39,481 nucleotides of DNA from Ectothiorhodospiraceae bacterium (GTDB lineage Bacteria; Pseudomonadota; Gammaproteobacteria; Nitrococcales; Aquisalimonadaceae): contig JAFIFV010000110.1 of the NCBI GenBank assembly GCA_020831845.1, forward strand, positions 1 to 39,481, written 5' to 3'. Under the pieces are notes generated by a model. The model was not told the origin of the DNA and did not search any database. It saw nothing but the letters and a program-made list of their open reading frames with translations. This document shows, piece by piece, positions 9,136 to 16,370 of this stretch; position 1 is the first letter of the stretch; each line of letters opens with the position of its first letter. Made by a program: the position numbers and the translations under genes.

Positions 9136-9143
9136 TGTATACA
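9136..9143. promoter_or_regulatory. TGTATACA operator in the uraH/uraD divergent promoter (copy 3)
   Basis: The 8-bp palindrome sits in an AT-rich stretch (9113-9151), 60 nt before uraH and 55 nt before uraD, so one bound regulator could control both directions. It is the same core as the sites at 2411 and 2646. Confidence 0.6.
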
Positions 9144-9198
9144 TATTATCATTGCAGGGGATATTACTTCCCCGTACACCTCCCAGGGAGGCAGTTGA

Positions 9199-9741
9199 AT
9201 GGTCGATTCCACATCCGAGGGATTTCTCAGTCCGAGGCCCAGTAGTCTGAGCCGGTCTGATTTCATCGCCAGCTACGGCGGCATCTACGAGCACTCCCCC
9301 TGGGTGGCGGAAGCGGCCTGGGACAGCGGCCTTGGCGAGCGGGAGGACACCGCGGACGGTCTGGCCGGTGCCATGGCGCGGGCGCTGGAAGCAGCCGATA
9401 CCGACCGTCAGCTGGAACTGATCCGAGCCCACCCGGACCTGGCGGGCAAGGCCGCCGTGGCCGGGGAGCTGACCGCCGACTCCTCCAGCGAGCAGGCCAG
9501 TGCGGGGCTGGACCAGTGTAGTGCGGAGGAGTTCGAACGCTTCCAGCGGCTCAATGCCGAGTACAAGGAACGCTTCCGCTTCCCGTTCGTCATGGCGGTT
9601 CGCGGCCAGGACCGTCATGCCATCCTGGCGGCTTTCGAGCGGCGGCTCAGCAACAGTCCGGAGGAAGAGCGGCGAACGGCCATAGAACAGATCAACCGCA
9701 TTGCGCTGCTGCGTCTGCATGAACGCGTGGCTGCTGGATAG
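9199..9741 (+). CDS. uraD: OHCU decarboxylase
   Basis: A 180-residue all-helical enzyme that decarboxylates 2-oxo-4-hydroxy-4-carboxy-5-ureidoimidazoline to S-allantoin. The catalytic region LIRAHPDLAGKA contains the conserved histidine. The downstream FERFQRLNAEYKERFRFPFVMAVRGQ segment holds the family glutamate and arginine residues. The N-terminal YGGIYEHSPWVAE is also typical. It is divergent from uraH. Its last 23 bp overlap the next gene, which suggests translational coupling. Confidence 0.93.
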   Translation: MVDSTSEGFLSPRPSSLSRSDFIASYGGIYEHSPWVAEAAWDSGLGEREDTADGLAGAMARALEAADTDRQLELIRAHPDLAGKAAVAGELTADSSSEQASAGLDQCSAEEFERFQRLNAEYKERFRFPFVMAVRGQDRHAILAAFERRLSNSPEEERRTAIEQINRIALLRLHERVAAG

Positions 9742-10402
9742 CGCAGACGGGGCGCAAGCCCCGTTTCGTGTTGTTGTCGCCGGCTTCGGCAAGCAGGCGA
9801 ATGCCGTGCTGGAGGCATCGCTGGCCGGGCGACTGCCACCGCCTGCCGGGATGCGCGCGGATCTGTACTGCGCGCTTGCCGGGGACGACGACCCCGTGGG
9901 GGCGGCGGCAGCACGCTGGCTCGAGGACCTGGCCTCGCCCGGGGCGTTGACGCTGCTGGTGGCGCCGGCCGGCGGTGCCGCTGACCTGAGGCTGAACCTG
10001 CCGGCCACCGGGGAAACCGTTGCCGGCCTGCTGGGGCTGTTCGATGCGCTGCAGCGGCTTACCGGGGAGACCGGCGTGGTCTGCGTGGAGCCGGACGACC
10101 TGCGTTTCGCACTGCGCGGCGGCGGCGAATGTCGTCTTGCGGCGGTGGAGGCGCCGGACGCCGCTGATGCCACCCGTGCGCTGCTGCGGGCCTTCGAGGC
10201 CCAGGGCCTGGCCGCTGGCTGCGGTGGCCGCGCCGTGGTGGCGGTGCTGGCCGACGAGTCCATGTCCGCTTCGGAACTGGAGGGTATCAACTTGGCCGTG
10301 CAGGGCTGGCTGGGGCCGGAGGCGGTGCCTGTGCTTGGGCTGCGCCATGCTGACCGCCGTGTGCGCATCCGCGCGCTGCTGACCGGGTACGCGCAGGCGT
10401 AG
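9719..10402 (+). CDS. Divergent, shortened FtsZ/tubulin-like protein in the urate operon
   Basis: A 227-residue protein with no obvious purine-enzyme motif. By eye it follows the FtsZ fold. Residues 17-31 (RVVVAGFGKQANAVL) resemble the first strand and Gly-rich T1 loop ending in NAV. Residues 119-131 (GVVCVEPDDLRFA) resemble the FtsZ LINVDFADVR segment. Residues 170-226 match the FtsZ C-terminal subdomain in order: GRAVVAVLADE, SELEGINLAVQGW, VPVLGLRHADRRVRIRALLTG. The GGGTGTG nucleotide loop is absent; the equivalent spot reads VAPAGGAADL (81-90). The protein is about 90 residues shorter than the FtsZ core. It overlaps uraD by 23 bp and converges on xdhC. It may be a non-polymerising scaffold or regulator; no function is assigned. 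It could also be an unrelated Rossmann-like protein. Confidence 0.5.
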   Translation: MNAWLLDSADGAQAPFRVVVAGFGKQANAVLEASLAGRLPPPAGMRADLYCALAGDDDPVGAAAARWLEDLASPGALTLLVAPAGGAADLRLNLPATGETVAGLLGLFDALQRLTGETGVVCVEPDDLRFALRGGGECRLAAVEAPDAADATRALLRAFEAQGLAAGCGGRAVVAVLADESMSASELEGINLAVQGWLGPEAVPVLGLRHADRRVRIRALLTGYAQA

Positions 10403-10441
10403 CGCCCACCGGTCCGGAATAGCCCTTCCCTTGCCGTGATG

Positions 10442-11500
10442 TCAGCCTTCATGGGCGCGTAGATCCGTCACCGTTCCACTGCCGCCGTTTCGCCCTGGCG
10501 CCGCCAGGGCGGCTTCCCGCAGCTGTAGCAACTGGGCGGCCACCGCGATGGCGATGGCTGCCGGCAACTTGCTGTCGATACCGTTGATGCCGATCGGGCA
10601 CGTAAGGCGGTCTATCAGGCTGCGCGGCAGTCCCTCGCGACCCAGGCGCTGGCGGAAACGCAGCGCCTTGGGGCCGGAACCGATCAGGCCGGCGAAGGCA
10701 AAGCGCCGCCGTTCCAGAATGGCGTGGACGATACGGAAATCCTGTTCATGGTCGTGGGTCAGCACCAGAAAGCAGGCATCGTGCGGTGCCTCGGCCACTG
10801 TCAGCTCCGGTTCGGTGCGATGCAGGACGCGCACCGCGGGTGGAGGTTCGGCGGGCGGCATACCGGCGCGGCTGTCGATCCAGGTGATGTCGAAGGGCAG
10901 TTCCTGCATGGCGGCCACGATGGCCTGGCCCACGTGGCCGGCACCGTAGAGCCACAGCGGCGTGTCCTGCCGCTGCAACGTCTCCGCCAGCACGGTCTCG
11001 GCGGCCGCCCGCAGCAGCAGGCTGTCGGTTCCAGGCCTGGCGTCCGGTTGTGCCGTATCCGGTAACAGCGCCGGGTCGCCGGCCAGCACGGCCTGCTTGT
11101 CATCCAGTACGGCGCGCCTGCCGGCAGCGGACACCAGTCCGACCGGCACACCCGCCCGCAGGCGTTCCAGCGCGGTGGACAGCAGTGACAGGGCGTCCGT
11201 CTCGAAGCGCTCCCACCACAGCTCCACGATTCCGCCGCAGCACTGTTCCAGTTCCTTGCCCAGCACGAACTCTTCGCGTTTGACCTGGGCTCCGGACTGC
11301 CGCAGCAGCGTCCCGGCGCGCTGGACGGCCATGTACTCCAGTCGCCCGCCGCCGATGCTGCCGACAACCCCGTCGGCATGGACCAGCATGCAGGCGCCGG
11401 CCTCGCGCGGGGCCGATCCGCGGGTGGTGGCCACGACCACACGTACCGCCGGCTTGCCGGCGGCAAGCAGGGTGCAGAGATCTGCCAGCCAGTGTTTCAC
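10442..11500 (-). CDS. xdhC: Xanthine dehydrogenase accessory protein XdhC
   Basis: A 352-residue XdhC/CoxI-family chaperone that binds molybdenum cofactor and inserts its sulfurated form into xanthine dehydrogenase. The N-terminal domain has VVVATTRGSAPREAGACMLV, GSIGGGRLEY and the ELEQCCGGIVELWWE segment. The C-terminal Rossmann-like domain has LWLYGAGHVGQAIV and LVLTHDHEQD. The final helix CPIGINGIDSKLPAAIAIAVAAQLL is typical. It starts with GTG at 11500, overlapping the xdhB stop by 4 bp, so it is translationally coupled. Confidence 0.95.
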   Translation of the reverse strand: MKHWLADLCTLLAAGKPAVRVVVATTRGSAPREAGACMLVHADGVVGSIGGGRLEYMAVQRAGTLLRQSGAQVKREEFVLGKELEQCCGGIVELWWERFETDALSLLSTALERLRAGVPVGLVSAAGRRAVLDDKQAVLAGDPALLPDTAQPDARPGTDSLLLRAAAETVLAETLQRQDTPLWLYGAGHVGQAIVAAMQELPFDITWIDSRAGMPPAEPPPAVRVLHRTEPELTVAEAPHDACFLVLTHDHEQDFRIVHAILERRRFAFAGLIGSGPKALRFRQRLGREGLPRSLIDRLTCPIGINGIDSKLPAAIAIAVAAQLLQLREAALAAPGRNGGSGTVTDLRAHEG

Positions 11501-13839
11501 GCCCCTGCCTCCGCAGCGACGTCCCCGGTTTCCGCGTCCGTCGCCGTGACCGTCTCCAGTGCCCGCAACACCGCCTCCGGCGTGGCAGGGGCGGACAGCG
11601 CGGTCGCCGCGCGCGGGCCGGAGGTGGCCGCGACCGCATCGCGCAGGGCATGAAACACCGACATGGCCAGCATCAGCGGCGGCTCGCCCACGGCCTTGGA
11701 ACGGAAGATGGTCTCCTCCCGGTTCGGGGCGTTCTCCAGCAGCCGGATGTGGGCCTCGCGCGGCCAGTCGCCGACGGCCGGAATCTTGTAGGTGGAGGGG
11801 GCATGGGTTTTCAGGCTGCCCTGATCGTCCCAGTGCAGTTCCTCGCTGGTGAGCCAGCCGGCGCCCTGCAGGAAGCCGCCTTCGATCTGGCCGATGTCCA
11901 GCGCCGGGTTCAGCGAGCGCCCCACGTCGTGCAGTACGTCCACGCGCAGCATGCGGTGTTCGCCGGTCAGCGTGTCGATGGCCACTTCGGTGACCGCCGC
12001 GCCGTAGGCGAAGTAGAAGAACGGGCGCCCGCGCAGCGAATCCTTGTCGTAGTGGATCTTGGGTGTGCGGTAGAAACCGGTGGAGGACAGCGACACGCGA
12101 GCGTTGTACGCCATGGTCACGACGTCCTTGAACGGCAGGCTGTCGTCGCCGATGTGCACCATGCCGTCGTCGAAGCGGATGCCTTCCGGCGCGATGCGGT
12201 AGCGTTCGGCGAGCAGGTCGACCAGCCGCTGGCGGATGGTGCGTGCGGCGGCCTGGGCCGCCTTGCCGTTGAGGTCGCTGCCGGAGGAGGCTGCTGTGGC
12301 GGAGGTGTTCGGGATCTTGCTGGTATCGGTCGCGGAGACGCGCACCCGGTCCAGCGGCAGCCCCAGTTCCTCTGCGACGACCTGCGCCACCTTGGTGTAA
12401 AGCCCCTGACCCATCTCGGTGCCGCCGTGGTTCAGCAGCACGGTGCCGTCGGTGTAGATGTGGACCAGCGCACCTGCCTGGTTGAACTGGGTGGCGGTGA
12501 AGGATATGCCGAACTTCACCGGTGTCAGCGCGATGCCGCGCTTGATCACCGGGCTGCCCTCGTTGAACGCCGCGATCGCCTCCCGGCGCGTGCGGTAGGC
12601 GCTGCTTTCCTCCAGCTGCGTGGTGAGGTCCTCCAGAATGTTGTCCTCCACCCGCATCCAGTAGGGCGTGAGGTCTCGCTCGCCAATGCCGTAGTAGTTG
12701 ATCCGGCGTACGTCCAGCGGATCCAGCGCCAGGTGGCGCGCCACGTCATCGATGACCGCCTCGATGGCCATCATGCCCTGGGGCCCGCCAAAGCCGCGGA
12801 ACGCGGTGTTGGAGACCGTGTTCGTGCGGCAGCGGTGGGAGACGATCCGCACGTGCTCAAGGTAGTAGCAGTTGTCCGCGTGGAACATGGCGCGGTCGTT
12901 CACCGGCGCGGAGAGGTCTGCGGAGTAGCCGCAGCGGGAAGCCAGCATCAGATCCAGCGCGCTGATCCGGCCCTGCTCGTCGAACCCCACCTCGTATTCG
13001 GCCAGAAAGTCGTGACGCTTGCCGGTCATCACCATGTCGTCATCGCGGTCCAGCCGGACCTTCGCCGGTCGGCCGGTGCGGGCCGCCACGATGGCCGCGA
13101 CGCAGGCGAACAGCGCGGGCTGGCTTTCCTTGCCGCCGAAGCCACCGCCCATGCGTCGGCACTGGATGACCACATCGTGGCAGTGCCTGCCCAGCGCATG
13201 CCCCACCATGTGCTGGACTTCGCTGGGGTGCTGGGTGGAACTCCAGACGATCATGCCGCCATCGTCCTGCGGCAGCGCCGCGGCGACCTGGCCTTCCAGG
13301 TAGAAGTGATCCTGACCGCCGATGGCGATCTGTCCGCGCAGGCGCCGCGGGGCGGTCTCCAGGGCGGCCGCCGGATCGCCGCGGTGCAGCGTCCGGGTCG
13401 GAAGCACGTAGCTTTCGGCTGCCAGAGCGGAGGGGATATCCAGGATCGCCGGCAGTTCCTCGTAGTCGATCTTCGCCAGCCGGGCCGCCTTGCGGGCAGC
13501 CTGGTAGGACGTAGCTGCCACGGCAAACAGTTGCTGGCCAAGGAAGTGCACGTGGCCTTCGGCGAAAATCGGGTCGTCGTGGGCCGGGGAATAGTTGTTG
13601 TCCCCCGGCACATCCTCGGCGGTGAACACGGCGACAACGCCGGGCGCCTCGCGCACCGGCGCCAGGTCCATGGCAACGATCCGCCCGTGGGCCACCGTGC
13701 TCAGGCCGAAGGCCACGTGCAGCGTATTGGGTGGCAACGGGATATCGTCCGTGTAGCGGGCGCGACCGGTCACGTGCAACTGGGCGCTCTCGTGCTTCAC
13801 GGGTTTGCCGGCGCTCGCCTCAGTGGATTTGCGGGACAT
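11497..13839 (-). CDS. xdhB: Xanthine dehydrogenase molybdopterin-binding subunit
   Basis: A 780-residue large subunit that oxidises hypoxanthine and xanthine to urate at a molybdenum centre. The first domain begins HVTGRARYTDDIPLPPN. Molybdopterin-contact segments are GGGFGGKESQP, AFRGFGGPQG and the SSGSDLNGKAAQAAARTIR region. The catalytic glutamate is in the C-terminal KAVGEPPLMLAMSV. The ATG at 13839 (MSRKSTEASAG) overlaps xdhA by 20 bp. It is the middle gene of the xdhABC operon. Confidence 0.95.
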   Translation of the reverse strand: MSRKSTEASAGKPVKHESAQLHVTGRARYTDDIPLPPNTLHVAFGLSTVAHGRIVAMDLAPVREAPGVVAVFTAEDVPGDNNYSPAHDDPIFAEGHVHFLGQQLFAVAATSYQAARKAARLAKIDYEELPAILDIPSALAAESYVLPTRTLHRGDPAAALETAPRRLRGQIAIGGQDHFYLEGQVAAALPQDDGGMIVWSSTQHPSEVQHMVGHALGRHCHDVVIQCRRMGGGFGGKESQPALFACVAAIVAARTGRPAKVRLDRDDDMVMTGKRHDFLAEYEVGFDEQGRISALDLMLASRCGYSADLSAPVNDRAMFHADNCYYLEHVRIVSHRCRTNTVSNTAFRGFGGPQGMMAIEAVIDDVARHLALDPLDVRRINYYGIGERDLTPYWMRVEDNILEDLTTQLEESSAYRTRREAIAAFNEGSPVIKRGIALTPVKFGISFTATQFNQAGALVHIYTDGTVLLNHGGTEMGQGLYTKVAQVVAEELGLPLDRVRVSATDTSKIPNTSATAASSGSDLNGKAAQAAARTIRQRLVDLLAERYRIAPEGIRFDDGMVHIGDDSLPFKDVVTMAYNARVSLSSTGFYRTPKIHYDKDSLRGRPFFYFAYGAAVTEVAIDTLTGEHRMLRVDVLHDVGRSLNPALDIGQIEGGFLQGAGWLTSEELHWDDQGSLKTHAPSTYKIPAVGDWPREAHIRLLENAPNREETIFRSKAVGEPPLMLAMSVFHALRDAVAATSGPRAATALSAPATPEAVLRALETVTATDAETGDVAAEAGA

Positions 13840-15325
13840 GCTCCGTGCCCTCCATGTCCGTGGCCAGTGCATCCAGCCGGGTGGGAGCGGTGGTGCCACC
13901 GTGCTCCAGAAAAAAGCGCTTCAGCAGGTTGCGCGCCACCGTCAGGCGATAGCCGGCGGAGGCCCGCATGTCTGCGATGGGCGTGTAGTCGTGGGCGAGC
14001 ATGGCGGCGGCCTTGTCCATGGTTGCCGCCGACCAGGGCTGGCCCAGCAGCGCGGCCTCGGCCCGCGGCGCGCGCAACGGAGTCGCCGCCATGCCGCCAT
14101 AGGCGATGCGTGCGGCGGTAACGCGACCCTGCTCCACCGTGACGGCGTAGGCTCCGCAGACCGCGGAGATATCCTGGTCGATGCGCTTGGACACCTTGTA
14201 GGTGGCGGTCATCTGCCCGGGAGAGGGCAGGGGTACCCGCACGGCCTCGATGAATTCGCCCGGTTCCAGAGCCTTCTTCTGATAGCCCAGGTAGAAGTCA
14301 TCCAGCGGCAACAGCCGCTGGTGCTCGCCGCGCCGCAGTGCCACCGAGGCATTCAGCGCCAGCAGGAACGGCATCGAATCGCCGATGGGTGAGCCATTGG
14401 CAACATTGCCGCAGAACGTGCCGGCATTGCGAATGGGCGGCGAGGCGAAGCGGTGGTAAAGCTCCTGCAGGGCAGGGTAGTGCTCGCACAGCCCGGCGTA
14501 GGCATCGGTCAGGCTGGCGGCAGCGCCGATCTCCAGTGTGTCGCCATCTACTCGAATACGCCGCAGCTCCGCCACGTCCGCCAGATGCACGATCTCGCGG
14601 AACTCGCGGAGCTGCTTGGTGGCCCACAAGCCGACGTCGGTGCCGCCGGCCAGCAGGACGGCATCGGGGTAGGCATCGTAGATCGAGGCCAGCTCGGCGG
14701 TGGTGCGCGGAGCAAAGAAACTGCCGCCGCTGCTGCTGAACGACATCAGACCTTCGTGCTGGATGGCTTTCAGCCGCTCGACACGCTCCCGGCTCTGGGC
14801 GTCCTGGCGGCTCCACGTCTCCGGGGTGGGGTAGTCGCCCATGCGGCAACCGGCGTCGATGATGGGACGGTAGCCGGTACAGCGGCAGAGGTTGCCGGCC
14901 AGCGCCGTTACCACGTCGCCACGATCGGCGTCCGGTTTATTCAGGTACAGGTCGAACAGCGACATCACGAAGCCCGGCGTGCAGAAGCCGCACTGGGAGC
15001 CATGACAGTCGGCCATGGCCTGTTGCACCGGGTGCATGGCTTCCCCTTTCGACAGGCTCTCCGCCGTGACCACTTCCTTGCCGTCCACGGCGGCCAGGAA
15101 ACGTATACAGGCGTTGATAGAGCGATAGCGCATGGCATCGCCGTCCAGCTCCCCCAGCACCACCGTGCACGCGCCACAGTCGCCTTCCGCGCAGCCCTCC
15201 TTGGTGCCGGTCCGCCCCAGATGCTCGCGCAGGTATTCCAGCAGCGTCATGGTCGGGGGCACGTCGGTGACGGAGACCAGTTCTCCGTCAAGTATGAAGC
15301 GGATCGGCGTTCCGTTGGCTGACAT
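13820..15325 (-). CDS. xdhA: Xanthine dehydrogenase small subunit (2Fe-2S/FAD)
   Basis: A 501-residue subunit that carries electrons from the molybdenum site to NAD+. The plant-type [2Fe-2S] ligands are C45, C50, C53 and C73 (GCAEGDCGAC and NAC). The second cluster ligands are C112, C115, C147 and C149 (QCGFC and CRC). The FAD-binding domain starts near residue 190 with VLLAGGTDVGLW and IGAAASLTDAY, and the CO-dehydrogenase flavoprotein C-terminal domain follows. The ATG at 15325 (MSANGTPIRFILDG) is the usual N-terminus. It heads the xdhABC operon. Operator-like sequences lie at 15366 and 15389. Confidence 0.95.
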   Translation of the reverse strand: MSANGTPIRFILDGELVSVTDVPPTMTLLEYLREHLGRTGTKEGCAEGDCGACTVVLGELDGDAMRYRSINACIRFLAAVDGKEVVTAESLSKGEAMHPVQQAMADCHGSQCGFCTPGFVMSLFDLYLNKPDADRGDVVTALAGNLCRCTGYRPIIDAGCRMGDYPTPETWSRQDAQSRERVERLKAIQHEGLMSFSSSGGSFFAPRTTAELASIYDAYPDAVLLAGGTDVGLWATKQLREFREIVHLADVAELRRIRVDGDTLEIGAAASLTDAYAGLCEHYPALQELYHRFASPPIRNAGTFCGNVANGSPIGDSMPFLLALNASVALRRGEHQRLLPLDDFYLGYQKKALEPGEFIEAVRVPLPSPGQMTATYKVSKRIDQDISAVCGAYAVTVEQGRVTAARIAYGGMAATPLRAPRAEAALLGQPWSAATMDKAAAMLAHDYTPIADMRASAGYRLTVARNLLKRFFLEHGGTTAPTRLDALATDMEGTEHVPQIH

Positions 15326-15365
15326 GGTGCGTCCTATGGTGCTGGCGTCTACGTGCCGGACATGT

Positions 15366-15396
15366 TGTAGACAATATAACGGTTGATTTGCATACA
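15366..15396. promoter_or_regulatory. Two degenerate operator boxes upstream of xdhA
   Basis: TGTAGACA (15366-15373, inside TTGTAGACAA) and TGCATACA (15389-15396) each differ by one base from the TGTATACA palindrome found near the uraH/uraD and amidase promoters. They lie 41-71 nt upstream of the xdhA start. They suggest that xdhABC belongs to the same regulon, but as weaker sites. Confidence 0.4.
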
Positions 15397-15590
15397 TCAT
15401 GCCATCGTAAGTCTTTGTTCATCGGTGCTCGTCCGGCATCGCTTGCACCGAAAAGGGGCAATTGCATCTGGCGAGGCACAGCCGCCCGGCGAATGCGCTG
15501 GAGCGCGGCGCTTGCCGGACGTTTCGTGGCCGGGAGTTGCCGTGGCTTGACGCTCTGTCTGACCGCCCGCGCCAGGCCCCCTGGATATTT

Positions 15591-15621
15591 CCGTATCCGA
15601 AGGGCCCGTCTCCGGATACGG
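15591..15621. repeat. Perfect 9-bp inverted repeat (stem-loop)
   Basis: CCGTATCCG (15591-15599) and CGGATACGG (15613-15621) form a perfect stem around a 13-nt loop that contains GGGCCC. A T-rich run (CTTTTCTT) follows on the plus strand about 6 nt later, so terminator activity is possible. No gene clearly needs a terminator here. Confidence 0.5.
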
Positions 15622-15790
15622 CGACCGCTTTTCTTACTGTAGACAACGCGCGGCGTATGCCCACCATCGGGCGCACCCCGCGCCGAGCGCCTCGTCTTGG
15701 TGCGCCGTCGCATGCTGGTCCAGGTTCGTTCCTCTGGCGTTTCCAGTTTAACTGATTGAAGAGGTAATGAATTTTCTTTCTATCACAAAA

Positions 15791-15806
15791 TGGCACGATT
15801 AGTGCA
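15791..15806 (+). promoter_or_regulatory. Sigma-54 promoter (-24/-12)
   Basis: TGGCACGATTAGTGCA matches the consensus TGGCACG-N4-TTGCA at all fixed positions except one base in the -12 element. The -24 GG and -12 GC have the required 10-nt spacing. It lies 68 nt upstream of the VOC gene. This implies NtrC-type, nitrogen-limited expression of the transporter/monooxygenase operon. Confidence 0.65.
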
Positions 15807-15810
15807 TTTT

Positions 15811-15818
15811 TGTATGCA
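15811..15818. promoter_or_regulatory. Operator-like TGTATGCA just downstream of the sigma-54 -12 element
   Basis: One base away from the TGTATACA palindrome and placed where transcription would start from the sigma-54 promoter. It could be a repressor site that gates nitrogen-dependent activation by substrate. The same 8-mer occurs at 101-108. Confidence 0.35.
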
Positions 15819-15874
15819 ATTCCATGTTGCGCTGCAGTAGCTCGCTGTAGCCTCGCTTTCGTGAAGAGGTTTGC

Positions 15875-16366
15875 ATGCTGATTACCGGCTTGTTCCATGT
15901 CGCCATCAAGACGGACCGACTGGATCTCACCAATGCCTTCTATGAAAAGGTGCTGGGTCTCAGCCAGGCGCCGCGGCCGGATTTCGGCTATCCCGGTGCC
16001 TGGCTGGCCTGTTCCACCCCGGGCGGTGACGCCGTCATTCACATCTACGCCGGCGGCCCTGCGCTGGGTGGGGCCGACGAGGTGGCGAAGGGGACGGCCG
16101 CCATCGATCATCTGTCCCTGACGGCGCACGGTTTTCATGCGTTTCGCGAGCGATTCCGCGAATACGGTCTGGACTGGCGCGAGTTTCTCGTGCCGGGCAC
16201 GGACCTCTGGCAGCTCTTCGTCTACGACCCCAGCGGCGTCCAGCTGGAACTCACGTTCGACGGCCGCGCCGAAGCGGGTCCCGGCCCGGACATGAGCGAA
16301 GGCCGGTGCTACGTCGCGGGGACTTCCTTCTTCAATCCCGACCTCTACCTCAGCCTGGGGGATTAG
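15875..16366 (+). CDS. VOC (glyoxalase/dioxygenase fold) protein
   Basis: A 163-residue vicinal-oxygen-chelate protein with two beta-alpha-beta-beta-beta modules. Likely metal ligands are H8 (GLFHVAIKT), H79 (AAIDHLSL) and E125 (GVQLELTF). The YDPSGVQLEL segment is characteristic of the fold. The family includes glyoxalases, ring-cleaving dioxygenases and isomerases, so the reaction cannot be named. It is the first gene after the sigma-54 promoter and lies 4 nt upstream of the transporter genes, so it probably acts on the imported compound. GAAGAGG upstream supports the start. Confidence 0.82.
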   Translation: MLITGLFHVAIKTDRLDLTNAFYEKVLGLSQAPRPDFGYPGAWLACSTPGGDAVIHIYAGGPALGGADEVAKGTAAIDHLSLTAHGFHAFRERFREYGLDWREFLVPGTDLWQLFVYDPSGVQLELTFDGRAEAGPGPDMSEGRCYVAGTSFFNPDLYLSLGD

Positions 16367-16370
16367 TGCA

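Larger units (their letters stand above)
15326..15874. other. 549-bp structured divergent intergenic region, no convincing gene
   Basis: This separates xdhA from the transporter operon. Short frames within it lack recognisable domains. It holds operator-like boxes TGTAGACA (15366-15373 and 15638-15645), TGCATACA (15389-15396) and TGTATGCA (15811-15818), two strong inverted repeats at 15591-15621 and 15670-15706, and a sigma-54 promoter at 15791. The segment 15420-15720 is GC-rich and could be the remains of a lost gene or a structured leader. Confidence 0.6.

Noticed and set aside
11650..14121. A very long open frame on the plus strand opposite xdhAB
   Set aside because: It is antisense to xdhA and xdhB, whose motifs are unambiguous. 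The frame is a by-product of high GC and contains no recognisable domain.
15101..15110. ACGTATACAG resembling the TGTATACA operator
   Set aside because: It lies inside the xdhA coding sequence and has lost the palindrome; chance occurrence is likely.
15462..15755. A 97-residue frame in the xdhA/VOC intergenic region
   Set aside because: It is Pro/Arg/Ala-rich with no ribosome-binding site or domain, and it runs through two strong inverted repeats.
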